Notes: generated from the sequence alone by a model not told the origin. DNA of 64,000 nt from Candidatus Leptofilum proximum (GCA_016710325.1 JADJXK010000002.1:5766001-5830000); one strand, 5' to 3'; positions 1 through 8,429 are shown, counted from the stretch's first letter. Numbers and translations: made by a program.

Positions 1-773
1 TTAAACGTCTTCTTGAAAGATTCAACCACTGGCCCCATGTCCAGCGGCTGCAGGCTGCGCAAATCGATCACTTCGGCCTCAATCCCTTCTTCGGCCAGGC
101 TTTTGGCCGCGTCCAGCGAGGTGTGCAGCCCTTCGCCGTAGGTAATGATGGTTACATCCGAGCCTTCGCGCTTCACGTCGGACACGCCCAGCGGAACGGT
201 GTACTCCTCGTCTGGCACTTCGTCGCGCACCTTGGGCGAGGTGTACAGGGCCACCGGCTCAATGAAGAGCACCGGGCTGTTGTCGCGAATAGCCGTCTTG
301 AGCATGCCTTTGGCGTCGTACGGCGTGGCCGGGCAGACAACCTTCAGGCCGGGGAAGTGGGCAAAGATGACGTCTGGGGTGTGGCTGTGTGTCGCGCCTA
401 GCTGCTTGCCGCCGCCGCCAGGAGCGCGGAAGACCACGGGGCAGTCAAACTGGCCGTTGAACATGTAGCTCACCTTGGCCGCATGGTTCACAATCGCATC
501 GAAGGCGACAAAGGCAAAGTTGATGGTCATGAACTCGGCGACGGGACGGGTGCCCGCCATGGCCGCACCGGTAGCCGCGCCAGCGATGGCCATTTCGGAA
601 ATAGGTGTGTCGCGCACGCGGTTTTCGCCAAACTCTTCTAAAAAGCCCTTGGTGACGGCGTAGGTACCGCCCCAGGCGCCCACTTCTTCACCCATGATAA
701 ATACGTTTTCATCGCGGCGCATTTCTTCGCGCAGCGCTTCGGTAATTGCTTCTCGTAAGGTTAAACGGGCCAT
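1..773 (-). CDS. pdhB: Pyruvate dehydrogenase E1 component, beta subunit (3' end outside window)
   Basis: The transketolase-like beta chain of the thiamine-diphosphate E1 enzyme decarboxylates pyruvate (or a branched 2-oxoacid) and passes the acyl group to E2 lipoyl. The reverse strand from 773 reads MARLTLREAITEAL and continues open to the window edge with typical E1-beta blocks: FIMGEEVGAWGGTY, RVRDTPISEMAIAGAA, FNGQFDCPVVFRAPGGGG, GATHSHTPD and the C-terminal-domain start VIDLRSLQPLD. About 257 codons are visible of a usual ~325, so only the far C-terminus is missing. The start codon overlaps the stop of the upstream E1-alpha gene as TAATG, implying translational coupling. E2 would be expected beyond the left edge. 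Substrate (pyruvate, acetoin or branched-chain acid) cannot be fixed from this subunit alone. Confidence 0.93.
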   Translation of the reverse strand, partial: MARLTLREAITEALREEMRRDENVFIMGEEVGAWGGTYAVTKGFLEEFGENRVRDTPISEMAIAGAATGAAMAGTRPVAEFMTINFAFVAFDAIVNHAAKVSYMFNGQFDCPVVFRAPGGGGKQLGATHSHTPDVIFAHFPGLKVVCPATPYDAKGMLKTAIRDNSPVLFIEPVALYTSPKVRDEVPDEEYTVPLGVSDVKREGSDVTIITYGEGLHTSLDAAKSLAEEGIEAEVIDLRSLQPLDMGPVVESFKKTF

Positions 774-1750
774 TAGTTTGCCTCCGCAGTGGTGGGGTAG
801 ATGTGGTCAAATAGGGTGTCCTGTGCAGGCAGGGGAGATTCGTTGGAGAATTCTACTGCTTCATCTACTTCTTTCATTACTGCCTCGTCAATGGCAACTA
901 ATTCGGATTCTTCTACATTTTGCTCTTTGAGGAGGTGGTTTTGTAGGGTCGCGATGGGATCTTTCTCGTCGCGCCACTTGTCCAGCTCGCCTTCCGGACG
1001 GTAGCGGGTGCGGTCGCCGATGCTGTGACCTTCGTAGCGGTAGGTCATCATTTCCAGGAATTGCGGCCCTTTGCCTTTGCGGCAGGCGGCAATGGCTTTT
1101 TGGGTGGCTTCGTAGACGGCAAAGATGTCCATGCCGTCGATTTGTTTGCCGGGGATGTTGTAGGCTTTGGCCTTGTCTACCATTTTATGAACGGCCGAAG
1201 CCATTTCCACAGAGGTACCCATGCCGTATTTGTTGTTTTCGCAGATGAAGACGATGGGCAGGTCCCAAACGGCCGCCATGTTCAGCGATTCGTGGAAGTA
1301 GCCAATATTCGTCGCCCCATCGCCGAAGTAGCAGAGGCAAACGGCGTCGCTGCTTTTGTACTTTTCGGCCAGGGCCAGGCCTACGCCCAGCGAGATGTGT
1401 GCGCCGACGATGCCGTAGCCGCCCCAGAAGGTGCGCTCTTTGCTGGCCATGTGCATGGAACCGCCGCGCCCGCCCACAACACCGGTGGCTTTGCCCATCA
1501 GCTCGGCCATCACTTCATTGGCCGAGATGCCCACGGCCAGGGCGTGGCCGTGGTCGCGATAGGCGGTGATGATGTGGTCGCCTTCCTTGCGGGCCGCGAT
1601 GGTGCCCACGGCCACGGCTTCCTGCCCAATGTAGAGGTGCAGAAAGCCTTTGATCTTACCCTCAAGCTGGTACAACTCGTCGCTGCGCTCTTCGAAACGG
1701 CGAATGAGTACCATCTGACGGTACCAATCGAGTAGTGTGTCTTTGTCCAT
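773..1750 (-). CDS. pdhA: Pyruvate dehydrogenase E1 component, alpha subunit
   Basis: This 325-residue chain carries the thiamine diphosphate/Mg site of the 2-oxoacid dehydrogenase E1 heterotetramer. The TPP motif is visible as GDGATNIG followed by FICENNKYGM around residues 143-175; GGRGGSMHM near residue 95 and the loop YEGHSIGDRTRYR near residue 240 are also family hallmarks. Length is normal for bacterial pyruvate/acetoin E1-alpha. The ATG at 1750 has a clear Shine-Dalgarno AAGGAG 7 nt upstream. Its TAA stop shares a base with the E1-beta start (TAATG), so the two are cotranslated. GHSIGDRT resembles the pyruvate-type rather than branched-chain loop, but this is a weak discriminator. Confidence 0.94.
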   Translation of the reverse strand: MDKDTLLDWYRQMVLIRRFEERSDELYQLEGKIKGFLHLYIGQEAVAVGTIAARKEGDHIITAYRDHGHALAVGISANEVMAELMGKATGVVGGRGGSMHMASKERTFWGGYGIVGAHISLGVGLALAEKYKSSDAVCLCYFGDGATNIGYFHESLNMAAVWDLPIVFICENNKYGMGTSVEMASAVHKMVDKAKAYNIPGKQIDGMDIFAVYEATQKAIAACRKGKGPQFLEMMTYRYEGHSIGDRTRYRPEGELDKWRDEKDPIATLQNHLLKEQNVEESELVAIDEAVMKEVDEAVEFSNESPLPAQDTLFDHIYPTTAEAN

Positions 1751-1818
1751 TCAGATCTCCTTGTATGCCTTGGTAGGTGCTGTCTGGCCCGTTACGGCCG
1801 TTTCTTCCCTGGAACATA

Positions 1819-1882
1819 GGACACGGATTTTCGCAGATGAACACAGATAATAATCTGTGAAAACCTGCGTTCATCTGTGTCC
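1819..1882. repeat. Imperfect dyad repeat, GATGAACGCAG family
   Basis: Two 30-base arms (1819-1848 and 1853-1882) are largely complementary around a 4-base loop. The element lies upstream of the E1-alpha gene. A related half-copy with the core GATGAACGCGGATGAA is at about 2131-2165. It would form a long hairpin in either orientation. Confidence 0.75.
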
Positions 1883-1994
1883 TTTTCTTAAGAATCACGG
1901 CCAAAACGAAGAAAACCGTGCCTGTTGTGGGAGGTGGCAGGTTTCTTGCAGCCAACGGGTAGGAAATAGTATGTATTGCTTCTTAAGGTGACAA

Positions 1995-2077
1995 GCCAGC
2001 GAGTTTGCCTGCCAACAATGTTGTTTAGTTGCTGTGTCAACGATGTGTTAAGTTTATCAAATTGTCCCCTCGCTGGC
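1995..2077. other. Intergenic region with 9-bp dyad upstream of pdhA
   Basis: The 454-bp gap 1751-2204 has no credible gene. Besides the dyad repeat it holds perfect 9-bp arms GCCAGCGAG (1995-2003) and CTCGCTGGC (2069-2077) around an AT-rich loop. On the minus strand a TTGACA hexamer (2040-2035) sits in the loop, but I see no good -10 at the right distance, so a promoter for pdhA here is only a guess. Confidence 0.4.
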
Positions 2078-2204
2078 GAACCTATTAATTCGCGTTCCCC
2101 GGTTTTTTAGTCGTCCACCTTCCTTCATAAAATGGGACGCTGATGAACGCGGATGAACCCTGATTTTTTTCTTATTAGCCGCGTCACCCGCGCTGGTCCG
2201 CGTA

Positions 2205-3122
2205 CTACTTTTTACTCGAAAACCTGATTTGGGTTCCGGTGGTGTCGATGGGCAAAATCCAGCTGCGGCTGCCCAGGTTATTTTGGCGGAAAACGGCCGT
2301 TACCGCCGCCACAATTTGGTCATGTCCATCTGGCGCAAAAGCGATCAGGCTGGGACCAGCGCCGCTGAGGGCAACTCCGGACGCGCCCGCCGCATAGGCG
2401 GCCGCAAAGGCGTCGGCCATGCCAGGGATGAGCGGCAGGCGGTAGGGCTGGTGTAGCCGATCTTGCATGGCCAGGGCGAGCTGCGGGTAAGCGGCCGTGG
2501 CCAACGCACGGAGCAGCAGCGGCAGGCGGCTGGCGTTAAAAATGGCGTCCTGGCGGCTGATCTGTTGGGGCAGGGCGGCGCGGGCATCGTGGGTGAGCAG
2601 CTCAAAGTCTGGCGTGACGATGACCACCTGCTGCGGAGCGATGGGCAGCGGTTCGATGTGAACCTGGTCACCCTCCATCACCCCGAGCACCAGGCCGCCC
2701 AGCAGGGCCGGGGCGACGTTGTCCGGGTGGCCTTCCTCGGCCGTGGCGATGGCCAGGATGTCGCTCCGGCTGAGCTGGCCATCGACCAGGGCATTGGCCC
2801 CCAGCAGCCCAGCAAGAACGGCCGTTGAGCTGCTGCCCAATCCGCTGCCCACGGGGATATTGTTTTCCTGGATGATGTGCAGGCCAGACGGCCGTTGGCC
2901 CAACTGGTCAAACAGGCGGCAGGCGGATTGGTAGACCAGGTTTTTTTCGTCGGTGGGCACTTTTTCGGCGTCCAGGCCGGTGACTTCGATGGTGAGTGTG
3001 GGGTGGGAAACGGCCGTAAACGTCACGTGGTTGTACAGCCCCAGGGCCACGCCCAGGCAGTCGAAACCGGGGCCTAAGTTGGCGGAGGTGGCGGGAACGG
3101 TGATGGTTACTTGGTTGGTCAT
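2205..3122 (-). CDS. thrB: Homoserine kinase
   Basis: A GHMP-superfamily kinase that phosphorylates homoserine to O-phosphohomoserine in threonine synthesis, in the cytosol. The N-terminus reads VPATSANLGPGFDCLG, the classic ThrB opening, followed by the ATP-binding motif 2 PVGSGLGSSSTAVLAG near residues 90-105 and the C-terminal ALSGAGPSLIAF. The reading frame extends upstream to 3185, but those codons (MHSSVKCGSV...) are not conserved in the family; ATG at 3122, giving 305 residues, matches the usual 300-310. No other threonine-pathway gene is adjacent, so it is an orphan of that pathway here. The gene runs leftward with its own intergenic space on both sides. Confidence 0.93.
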   Translation of the reverse strand: MTNQVTITVPATSANLGPGFDCLGVALGLYNHVTFTAVSHPTLTIEVTGLDAEKVPTDEKNLVYQSACRLFDQLGQRPSGLHIIQENNIPVGSGLGSSSTAVLAGLLGANALVDGQLSRSDILAIATAEEGHPDNVAPALLGGLVLGVMEGDQVHIEPLPIAPQQVVIVTPDFELLTHDARAALPQQISRQDAIFNASRLPLLLRALATAAYPQLALAMQDRLHQPYRLPLIPGMADAFAAAYAAGASGVALSGAGPSLIAFAPDGHDQIVAAVTAVFRQNNLGSRSWILPIDTTGTQIRFSSKK

Positions 3123-3213
3123 GATTTTTCTCGGTTCGTTGGCCAGCAAAATCGGCACACTGCCACATTTTACGCTAGAATGCATTCATCTACGAACAAG
3201 CTGTTATTAAATT

Positions 3214-3262
3214 TCACGCAAAGGCGCAAAGCAGTCAGTTTTCGCTTTGCGCCTTTGCGTGA
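3214..3262. repeat. Perfect 19-bp inverted repeat, CGCAAAGGCGCAAAG family
   Basis: Perfect arms TCACGCAAAGGCGCAAAGC (3214-3232) and its complement (3244-3262) flank an 11-base loop in the divergent space between thrB and the methyltransferase. A diverged relative is embedded in the coding region at 60806-60870. Confidence 0.85.
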
Positions 3263-3296
3263 GTTGATAAGTTGTTCATCCACCCAAATAATCGCT

Positions 3297-3350
3297 CGCC
3301 GGGGACTAAAGCCCACCGGCTAGTTGGGAAAGCCCTGCCGGGCTGAAGAA
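3297..3350. repeat. REP-like GC-rich repeat
   Basis: Short GC-rich inverted units (GCCGGGGACTAAAGCCCACCGGC and GCCCTGCCGGGC) resemble the CCCCGGC/GCCGGGG REP elements seen again at 22030-22120. The start of the following gene lies at its right edge. Confidence 0.55.
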
Positions 3351-3363
3351 GAGTAAAAAGTTA

Positions 3364-4611
3364 GTGGATTTAGCGCAAAGTTTAGCGGGCATTCCAGAGC
3401 CATCAGAGAAACGAATTGCCATGCGGGTGAGTCCGGCGGCGGAGCGGTGGGTGCGGCGGGGGCATCCCTGGGTGTATGCCAAAGCGGTGCGGCAAATGAG
3501 CCACGACGGCCGTTCTGGCGATCTGGCCGTTATTTTTGACAGCAAGCGCCGCTTTGTGGCCGTTGGCCTGTACGCGCCCGCCTCCCCAATTCGCGTGCGG
3601 ATTCTGGCGCAGGGGCAGCCCGCGACCATCGACGACGCCTGGTTTTTGTACAAGCTGGAAACGGCCGCTGAACTGCGCCATCCTTTGCTGCAAAACAACA
3701 CCACCGGCTACCGCCTGGTGCACGGTGAAAATGACGGCCTGCCGGGCCTGGTGATTGATCGGTACGGCGAGACGTTTGTGGTGAAGCTGTACACCTCGGC
3801 CTGGGTGCCGCATTTGCCGAGTTTGCTGCGGGGATTGGTCCAGATGGCTCAGCCCAGGCGCATCGTGCTGCGGCTGAGCCGCTTTGTGCAGCGACAGGAA
3901 GCGTCGCTTTTTGGTCTGCACGATGGCCAGATTTTGCTGGGACAGCCGCCTAAAAACGGGGTGCGCTTCCTGGAAAACGGCCTCTACTTTGAGGCCGACG
4001 TGGTGCACGGGCAAAAAACCGGCTTTTTCCTCGATCAGCGGGACAATCGCGCCCGCGTAGAAAAACTGGCGGCGGGCAAGCGGGTGCTCAACGTCTTTGC
4101 CTACACGGGGGGATTTTCGCTGTACGCGGCGCGGGGCGGGGCCAAAGAGGTGGTCAGTTTGGACATCAGCCAACCGGCGCTGGCCAATGCCATGCGCAAC
4201 TTCAAGCTGAACCAGGCGCACGAAGCGGTGGCGGCCGCCACGCACGAACTGCTGGTGGGCGACGCCTTCCAGACGATGAAGCAGCTCATCGCCAACAAGC
4301 GCCGCTTTGAGATGGTGATCATTGATCCACCGGCGTTTGCTAAGAGCCAGGAAGAGGTGGAGCGGGCGGTGACGGCCTACGGCCGTCTGGTGCGTCTCGG
4401 TTTACAGCTGCTGCGGCCGGGTGGTATTCTGGTGATGGCTTCCTGCTCCAGCCGGGTGAGCGCGGACCACTTTTTTGAGGTGGTGCACCAGGCGGCGTTG
4501 GGGGTGGGACGGCCGTTGCAAGAAATCGAACGCACCGGCCACGCCCTGGACCATCCCATCGCCTTCCCCGAAGGCGCATACCTCAAATGCCTCTTTGCTT
4601 TTGCCCCTTAA
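3364..4611 (+). CDS. rlmI: RlmI/RlmK-family 23S rRNA (cytosine-C5) methyltransferase
   Basis: A class I SAM-dependent methyltransferase of the COG1092 type: N-terminal PUA RNA-binding domain (about residues 20-95, with AAERWVRRGHPWVYAKAV), a central EEHEA-like segment (GVRFLENGLYFEADVVHGQKTGFFLDQRDNR is typical around 195-225), and a Rossmann domain with motif I VLNVFAYTGGFSLYAA, motif II VSLDIS, motif IV VIIDPPAFAKS and the catalytic-cysteine region MASCSSRVS. Length of 415 residues is normal. I chose the GTG at 3364 because the conserved R-A-R-V stretch begins before the internal ATG at 3421; the ATG remains possible. The exact target base is inferred from the family, not seen. It is rightward and convergent with the accessory gene at 4755. 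Confidence 0.87.
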   Translation: MDLAQSLAGIPEPSEKRIAMRVSPAAERWVRRGHPWVYAKAVRQMSHDGRSGDLAVIFDSKRRFVAVGLYAPASPIRVRILAQGQPATIDDAWFLYKLETAAELRHPLLQNNTTGYRLVHGENDGLPGLVIDRYGETFVVKLYTSAWVPHLPSLLRGLVQMAQPRRIVLRLSRFVQRQEASLFGLHDGQILLGQPPKNGVRFLENGLYFEADVVHGQKTGFFLDQRDNRARVEKLAAGKRVLNVFAYTGGFSLYAARGGAKEVVSLDISQPALANAMRNFKLNQAHEAVAAATHELLVGDAFQTMKQLIANKRRFEMVIIDPPAFAKSQEEVERAVTAYGRLVRLGLQLLRPGGILVMASCSSRVSADHFFEVVHQAALGVGRPLQEIERTGHALDHPIAFPEGAYLKCLFAFAP

Positions 4612-4733
4612 CCGTATGCGCTACTTGCGCTGGGGCGGGCGGCGGCACGCCGTCCGATGAGAAAAAGGCTGAGGCTAAGAAAACGCCTGTAAAACGCGCA
4701 GACTCCCCAGCGTCAAGTGCACGCTTTGTTCGG
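4605..4733 (-). repeat. attC-like imperfect dyad downstream of the PLD-like gene
   Basis: Read on the minus strand the element opens with CCGAACAAAGCGTGCACTTG and closes with CGCAAGTAGCGCATACGGTT; the outer arms pair with unpaired single bases, over 129 bp. AAC and GTT at the ends sit where integron attC core sites would, although neither core fits RYYYAAC/GTTRRRY exactly. It begins inside the stop of the rlmI-like gene. Confidence 0.5.
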
Positions 4734-4754
4734 TGTTCTTTTAGCCTTTTCATT

Positions 4755-5609
4755 CTATCGCTGAAATTTTCGTTTTGCCGCTTGTACTTCACTCTTAACT
4801 TGTAAAACCAACTCATCAAACTCTTTGTCGTCCATGCCTAGTTTCGTTCCAATTCGTCTCAATTCTGTCCAATCAATAATTATCCCTTCATTAAGCGGAA
4901 TAGCTAAGCTCCAATGTACTTGCCAATAATTCTTAAGAATTTCCGCAAGATTAGGCTCACGAATGGATAATCTTTTTGAATACCCTGCTGACGAACCAGT
5001 ATGAAAATTTCCTATAAAAAACTCCTCGTCGTCAAATGAAACCAAATTTAATACAGGTATTGCTTTTGGCGGCGGTTCATAATGCCGAATATAAAATTTA
5101 AATCCATCATGCAGCAAAAGTTTAAAAATAGTATCTGCAAGCAATTGTTTATGGTAAATGATTACTACATGCCTAAATTCAATTTCGCCTTTGATCACTC
5201 GGTGATAAATTGCCTGGTGCACATCCTTTTGTGAACCTGAAAACCCATAACCGCCTCTTGACGATGGGACACTGGCTGTCAGTAATGTATTCGAGATGAA
5301 ACGTTTTGTGTTCAAAGCATGTAAATACAATTTTTGCCCATAGGTAATATTGTCAAGCATTACTTCAGATTCTGCTACCCCGATGGCATTCTTAATTTCT
5401 TGGATTTCGGCACGTCGAGATGCCGTTTGGGCAACAATTGCACCTAATAATAAGCCAATCCCTGAAAGCGCAATTCTGATTGCCGGGTCAGGTGTGAGTT
5501 GAATTAGTGTTGAAAAATCAAGCAGGCTTAAAATAATTGCAGAAATACCTGCTGTACCAAGTAACAATCCATCCCAGCCAATATTATTCAAGATCCTTTG
5601 AAGTTTCAT
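4755..5609 (-). CDS. Membrane-anchored protein with PLD-like fold, function unknown
   Basis: No named family recognised. The 284-residue product has two hydrophobic helices (about residues 10-32 and 40-60), then a soluble region. Around residues 90-250 the pattern YLHALNTKRFISNT, VVIIYHK, FKFYIRH, SFDDEEFFIGNF and LAEILKNYWQVHWSLAIPL resembles one half of a phospholipase D-like fold, but no HKD motif is present, so catalysis of the usual PLD type is unlikely. A lysine-rich coiled tail closes it. Start ATG at 5609 is set by a strong Shine-Dalgarno GGAGG 8 nt upstream; the frame continues further but without support. It is much richer in A+T than its neighbours, contains no ACGGCCGT motif, and follows an attC-like element, all pointing to acquisition. 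A defence or stress effector role is possible but not shown. Confidence 0.72.
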   Translation of the reverse strand: MKLQRILNNIGWDGLLLGTAGISAIILSLLDFSTLIQLTPDPAIRIALSGIGLLLGAIVAQTASRRAEIQEIKNAIGVAESEVMLDNITYGQKLYLHALNTKRFISNTLLTASVPSSRGGYGFSGSQKDVHQAIYHRVIKGEIEFRHVVIIYHKQLLADTIFKLLLHDGFKFYIRHYEPPPKAIPVLNLVSFDDEEFFIGNFHTGSSAGYSKRLSIREPNLAEILKNYWQVHWSLAIPLNEGIIIDWTELRRIGTKLGMDDKEFDELVLQVKSEVQAAKRKFQR

Positions 5610-5660
5610 GCATGCCCTCCTTTCAGGATTTTTTTGGTGCAATCGTGATTTTCACTCTAC

Positions 5661-5765
5661 GCCCAACGCTTGCTGAGCAGCGGTCGGGTTAGGCGACTAT
5701 TTTCGGCTTCACCAAATACTTGGAAAAGCCTCGCTCTCGCCCGTCCGCTCCAAGCCTTGTTAGCG
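5661..5765 (-). repeat. attC-like recombination site between two accessory genes
   Basis: Read on the minus strand it starts CGCTAACAAGGCTTGGAGCG and ends GCTCAGCAAGCGTTGGGC, 105 bp in all. The terminal GTTGGGC fits the integron core GTTRRRY; the partner CGCTAAC is an imperfect RYYYAAC. The inner arms GGCTTGGAGCGG/ACGGG and CCCGACCGCTGCTCAGCAAGC pair apart from extra bases on one arm, which is the attC fold. It lies 20 bp beyond the HEPN gene stop and about 50 bp before the next gene, like a cassette boundary. Confidence 0.6.
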
Positions 5766-5784
5766 CGAGCTTGGTTCACTGCAT

Positions 5785-6972
5785 TTAAAAAGGTATGTCG
5801 TCTTGTGCTACCTCTACAGGCATCCACGGGTACTTGGTGGTGGCGGTTAAGTAATCGTCCTCGGCATAGCTCATTGCTCCCCAATATTCGACTGGAGCAT
5901 CCTCGGAAACATTGCAGTTTAGTGAATTAGAATTTACAGACCAAAAACCATCGCTATTCCGATATTCGTGCCAACGTGCGGTTACATCGACACCCTGAAT
6001 AAGCTCTCCGCGAGCCAAATTATCCTCTTGCACGAGCTTTGTTTCTTCGAGAATCATGGCCAACACACTTTCAAGCGCTTCCTTTATCGCGTTATGTTCG
6101 GTATTCAGAATTGCTCGGTTAAAAAGCATTGAAATCGTTTTCCCAAACTGGTGTGTGGAATTGTCATCGGTGGTTCGATACTTTACGCTCTCATAAAGGA
6201 TAATGATGTGAGACTGTAATACTGGAAACTTCTTGAGTATTGTTGGTGTAACCAGATTCAAGACTCTATATATTGGGTTTCTACGGTAACCACTCGTTCC
6301 TAGGACTGGACAATCATATTCGCATACAATACGCACCCAAGACTCATCATCACTTTGAAGAAAGGACAATGCACAATGCTCATTTCCCATTGACCGTAAA
6401 TCAACATACCATGCTTCCCTTGTATTTGTTGGGACAATGTTTGAACAACGCATTATGTCAACCATTAGCACTTCGATTCTTGACAGTACATGAATAGCAT
6501 TTTGTTTAACTAAATCGAGATCATCTTTCTTAATTGGTCTGAAATGTGCTAAAGCATTTCTAACGGCACTTATTTCATCAAATTTATTTCTTATGATTTC
6601 TTTGCTACCTGGCAGGTACGCTCGGAAATGCTTCCAATATGCTTCTGCTGTGATCAGAGTTATGAGTTCACCTGTGGTCATGTACATCAATGGGCAAGGC
6701 ACCAGATACCCCAGATAACCCAGACGCTTGGTTTGATTCATTCTTTGCTTTGCAATCTTCCCGATAGTGCTTTGCGCTTCATCATCGCTGGTAATACTGA
6801 GGTTTTGCCAGTTGGCACCATATTCGTTTTTTAATACCAAATATACAAATATTCTCAAGCCGTTCTCAATTCTGAAGAGAGCATTTAGTGCCTCGTAATA
6901 ATAGGGAAATAGCCAATCATTAGGGATATTGACTGAGCCGTCTTTCTTTTCTTCAATAGATTTCCATTTCAT
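5785..6972 (-). CDS. Swt1-like HEPN-domain protein
   Basis: 395 residues. The N-terminal ~190 residues look like a Swt1-family HEPN domain: helical FPYYYEALNALFRIENGLR, a second helix pair around 100-120, and the motif RNALAHF with R138 and H143, the R-x4-6-H pair that forms the RNase site in HEPN toxins and defence nucleases. The C-terminal ~200 residues are unrecognised. GC content is far below the surrounding genes and no ACGGCCGT occurs within it. Upstream sequence has only a weak AGAG ribosome site. The gene is followed by an attC-like site and a second accessory gene in the same direction, so the pair may be integron-like cassettes. No antitoxin nucleotidyltransferase is beside it. RNA cleavage and a defence role are inference from family. 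Confidence 0.75.
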   Translation of the reverse strand: MKWKSIEEKKDGSVNIPNDWLFPYYYEALNALFRIENGLRIFVYLVLKNEYGANWQNLSITSDDEAQSTIGKIAKQRMNQTKRLGYLGYLVPCPLMYMTTGELITLITAEAYWKHFRAYLPGSKEIIRNKFDEISAVRNALAHFRPIKKDDLDLVKQNAIHVLSRIEVLMVDIMRCSNIVPTNTREAWYVDLRSMGNEHCALSFLQSDDESWVRIVCEYDCPVLGTSGYRRNPIYRVLNLVTPTILKKFPVLQSHIIILYESVKYRTTDDNSTHQFGKTISMLFNRAILNTEHNAIKEALESVLAMILEETKLVQEDNLARGELIQGVDVTARWHEYRNSDGFWSVNSNSLNCNVSEDAPVEYWGAMSYAEDDYLTATTKYPWMPVEVAQDDIPF

Positions 6973-7171
6973 GTTTATTCTCTACTTTGGGCTGAATTCA
7001 TACTGTTTACTTCGTTTTTACGAAAAACACGATCTGGAACAGTATACAATGAAGAATGGTTGCTTCAAACATGAACGGAAGCCACTTTGAGTCGGGAACG
7101 GCCGTTCCCTCACCTCACACTAACCGCGAAAATCGCCAATCTTTTCTCTTTACTCTCTGTGGCCTCTGTGG

Positions 7172-8254
7172 CTAACCCAACCTGAATTCCTCATACTCGT
7201 TCTCGCTGGGCAGGCCCCAGACGGCCCAGAAGGTGCCGGTTTTGGGCTGCATGATGGCTGCGCCGCAGGATTCGACGTGCATCGGTGGTTTGGCACGGAC
7301 GCAGATGGCGTCGGGGTCGCGGGTGAGGGCGATGAGGTGGTGGATGGTTAACGGCCGTTCCCCCAAAAGCTCCTCTGCTCTCCCCAATCTTGCCTCCGAA
7401 CTGGCCTGTGACTCGGCCGGGCGCTCCTGCGAATAGCGCAGCGTTTCCGGCAGCAGGCAGTGGTTGGTGTGGATCAATGGTTCGCCGTTGAGTGGGGTGA
7501 CGGCCTGGGTGCTGGACATCGCTTCGACGTTGTAGCCACGGCCGTTTCCATCAAACAGCAGGTAGTTGTGGGCACCAGCCAGCTTCGCTTCGGTGATGCA
7601 GGTCAGGGCGTCGTCGAGGTTGGTTTGCTGGAGCACTTTGCGCACGACAAACGGCCAGGTGACGCCGATTTGCCCATCGGCCCCGAGCAGGTTGTTGATG
7701 CCGACGCAGATACCGTGTTCATTCATGCCGATCTGGCCCAGGCAGCCGGTGGTGGTAAAAACCAGGCTGCGCGGCGCGCCATCTGGCTGCACGTCCAGCA
7801 GGATGACAAATTCGGTGGCGCTGTCGTGCATGTCCCACGTCTGGCCGAAGAAGCCCGCGCCGTTGGCCGCGCCGTCGGGCACGATGAAGGCGGTGCAGTC
7901 GTCCACCGGCAGTCGGGGTGTTTTTTGGCGCGAGGCGCTGTAGACGGTGTCCACAAAGTCGGTAAAGCCGCCAACGATGAGCAGTTCGGCCAGGGAGAGA
8001 TCGGTGGCATCGGCCAGGCCGCGCATTTCCTGGAACAGCTCTGGGGCATAGACGGCATGGTCGGGCAGGCAGGCTTCGGCCAGGGCCAGGACATCGGCAC
8101 GGGGCATCGGGCCGCCGCTCCAGGCGCCCTGGCAGACCAGCTGGATGCGGTCTTCGGCGTAACATCGAATGTCGTTGCGGTAGGAACGGCCGTGTTCAAA
8201 ACCCACTTCATATGGGCTGCCGCTGGCTTTAAGGATGCGAATTTTTTTAGTCAT
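7172..8254 (-). CDS. C45-family autoproteolytic acyltransferase/hydrolase (penicillin acyltransferase-like Ntn hydrolase)
   Basis: Members are Ntn hydrolases that cleave themselves before a cysteine, which then becomes the nucleophile for amide hydrolysis or acyl transfer. The opening ILKASGSPYEVGFEHGR and the motif VDDCTAFIVPDG around residues 118-130 (nucleophile Cys in DDCTAF) are characteristic; GQTWDMH, TTTGCLGQIGMNEHG and HTNHCL follow in family order. Length of 360 is typical. A GAGG ribosome site precedes the ATG. It is the most downstream gene of the leftward polyamine-type cluster, so an amide or acylated amine could be its substrate, but that is inference from position only. Confidence 0.85.
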   Translation of the reverse strand: MTKKIRILKASGSPYEVGFEHGRSYRNDIRCYAEDRIQLVCQGAWSGGPMPRADVLALAEACLPDHAVYAPELFQEMRGLADATDLSLAELLIVGGFTDFVDTVYSASRQKTPRLPVDDCTAFIVPDGAANGAGFFGQTWDMHDSATEFVILLDVQPDGAPRSLVFTTTGCLGQIGMNEHGICVGINNLLGADGQIGVTWPFVVRKVLQQTNLDDALTCITEAKLAGAHNYLLFDGNGRGYNVEAMSSTQAVTPLNGEPLIHTNHCLLPETLRYSQERPAESQASSEARLGRAEELLGERPLTIHHLIALTRDPDAICVRAKPPMHVESCGAAIMQPKTGTFWAVWGLPSENEYEEFRLG

Positions 8255-8324
8255 CAGGGTTCCTCAAATAGAACGCTGATTTACCTGAGCTTCCTGATTA
8301 CTGTGCAATCAATTCACCTTACCT

Positions 8325-8429
8325 GTCATTCTGAGCGAAGCGAAGAATCCTTCGAAATCAACATTTAAAGAACCATTCGATCCACTTTTGTGGCGTATCA
8401 GGGATGCTTCGGAGGACCTCAGCATGACA
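8325..8429. repeat. Interspersed dyad repeat, TCATTCTGAGCGAAGCGAAG family
   Basis: The left arm at about 8325-8350 (TGTCATTCTGAGCGAAGCGA) pairs with the right arm at about 8401-8429 (CTTCGGAGGACCTCAGCATGACA region). This type of element is widespread in bacterial genomes. It fills much of the 270-bp space between the acyltransferase and the upstream GNAT gene. Confidence 0.7.

Noticed and set aside
4755..5609. Active phospholipase D nuclease
   Set aside because: The fold pattern is suggestive but no H-x-K-x4-D motif is present.
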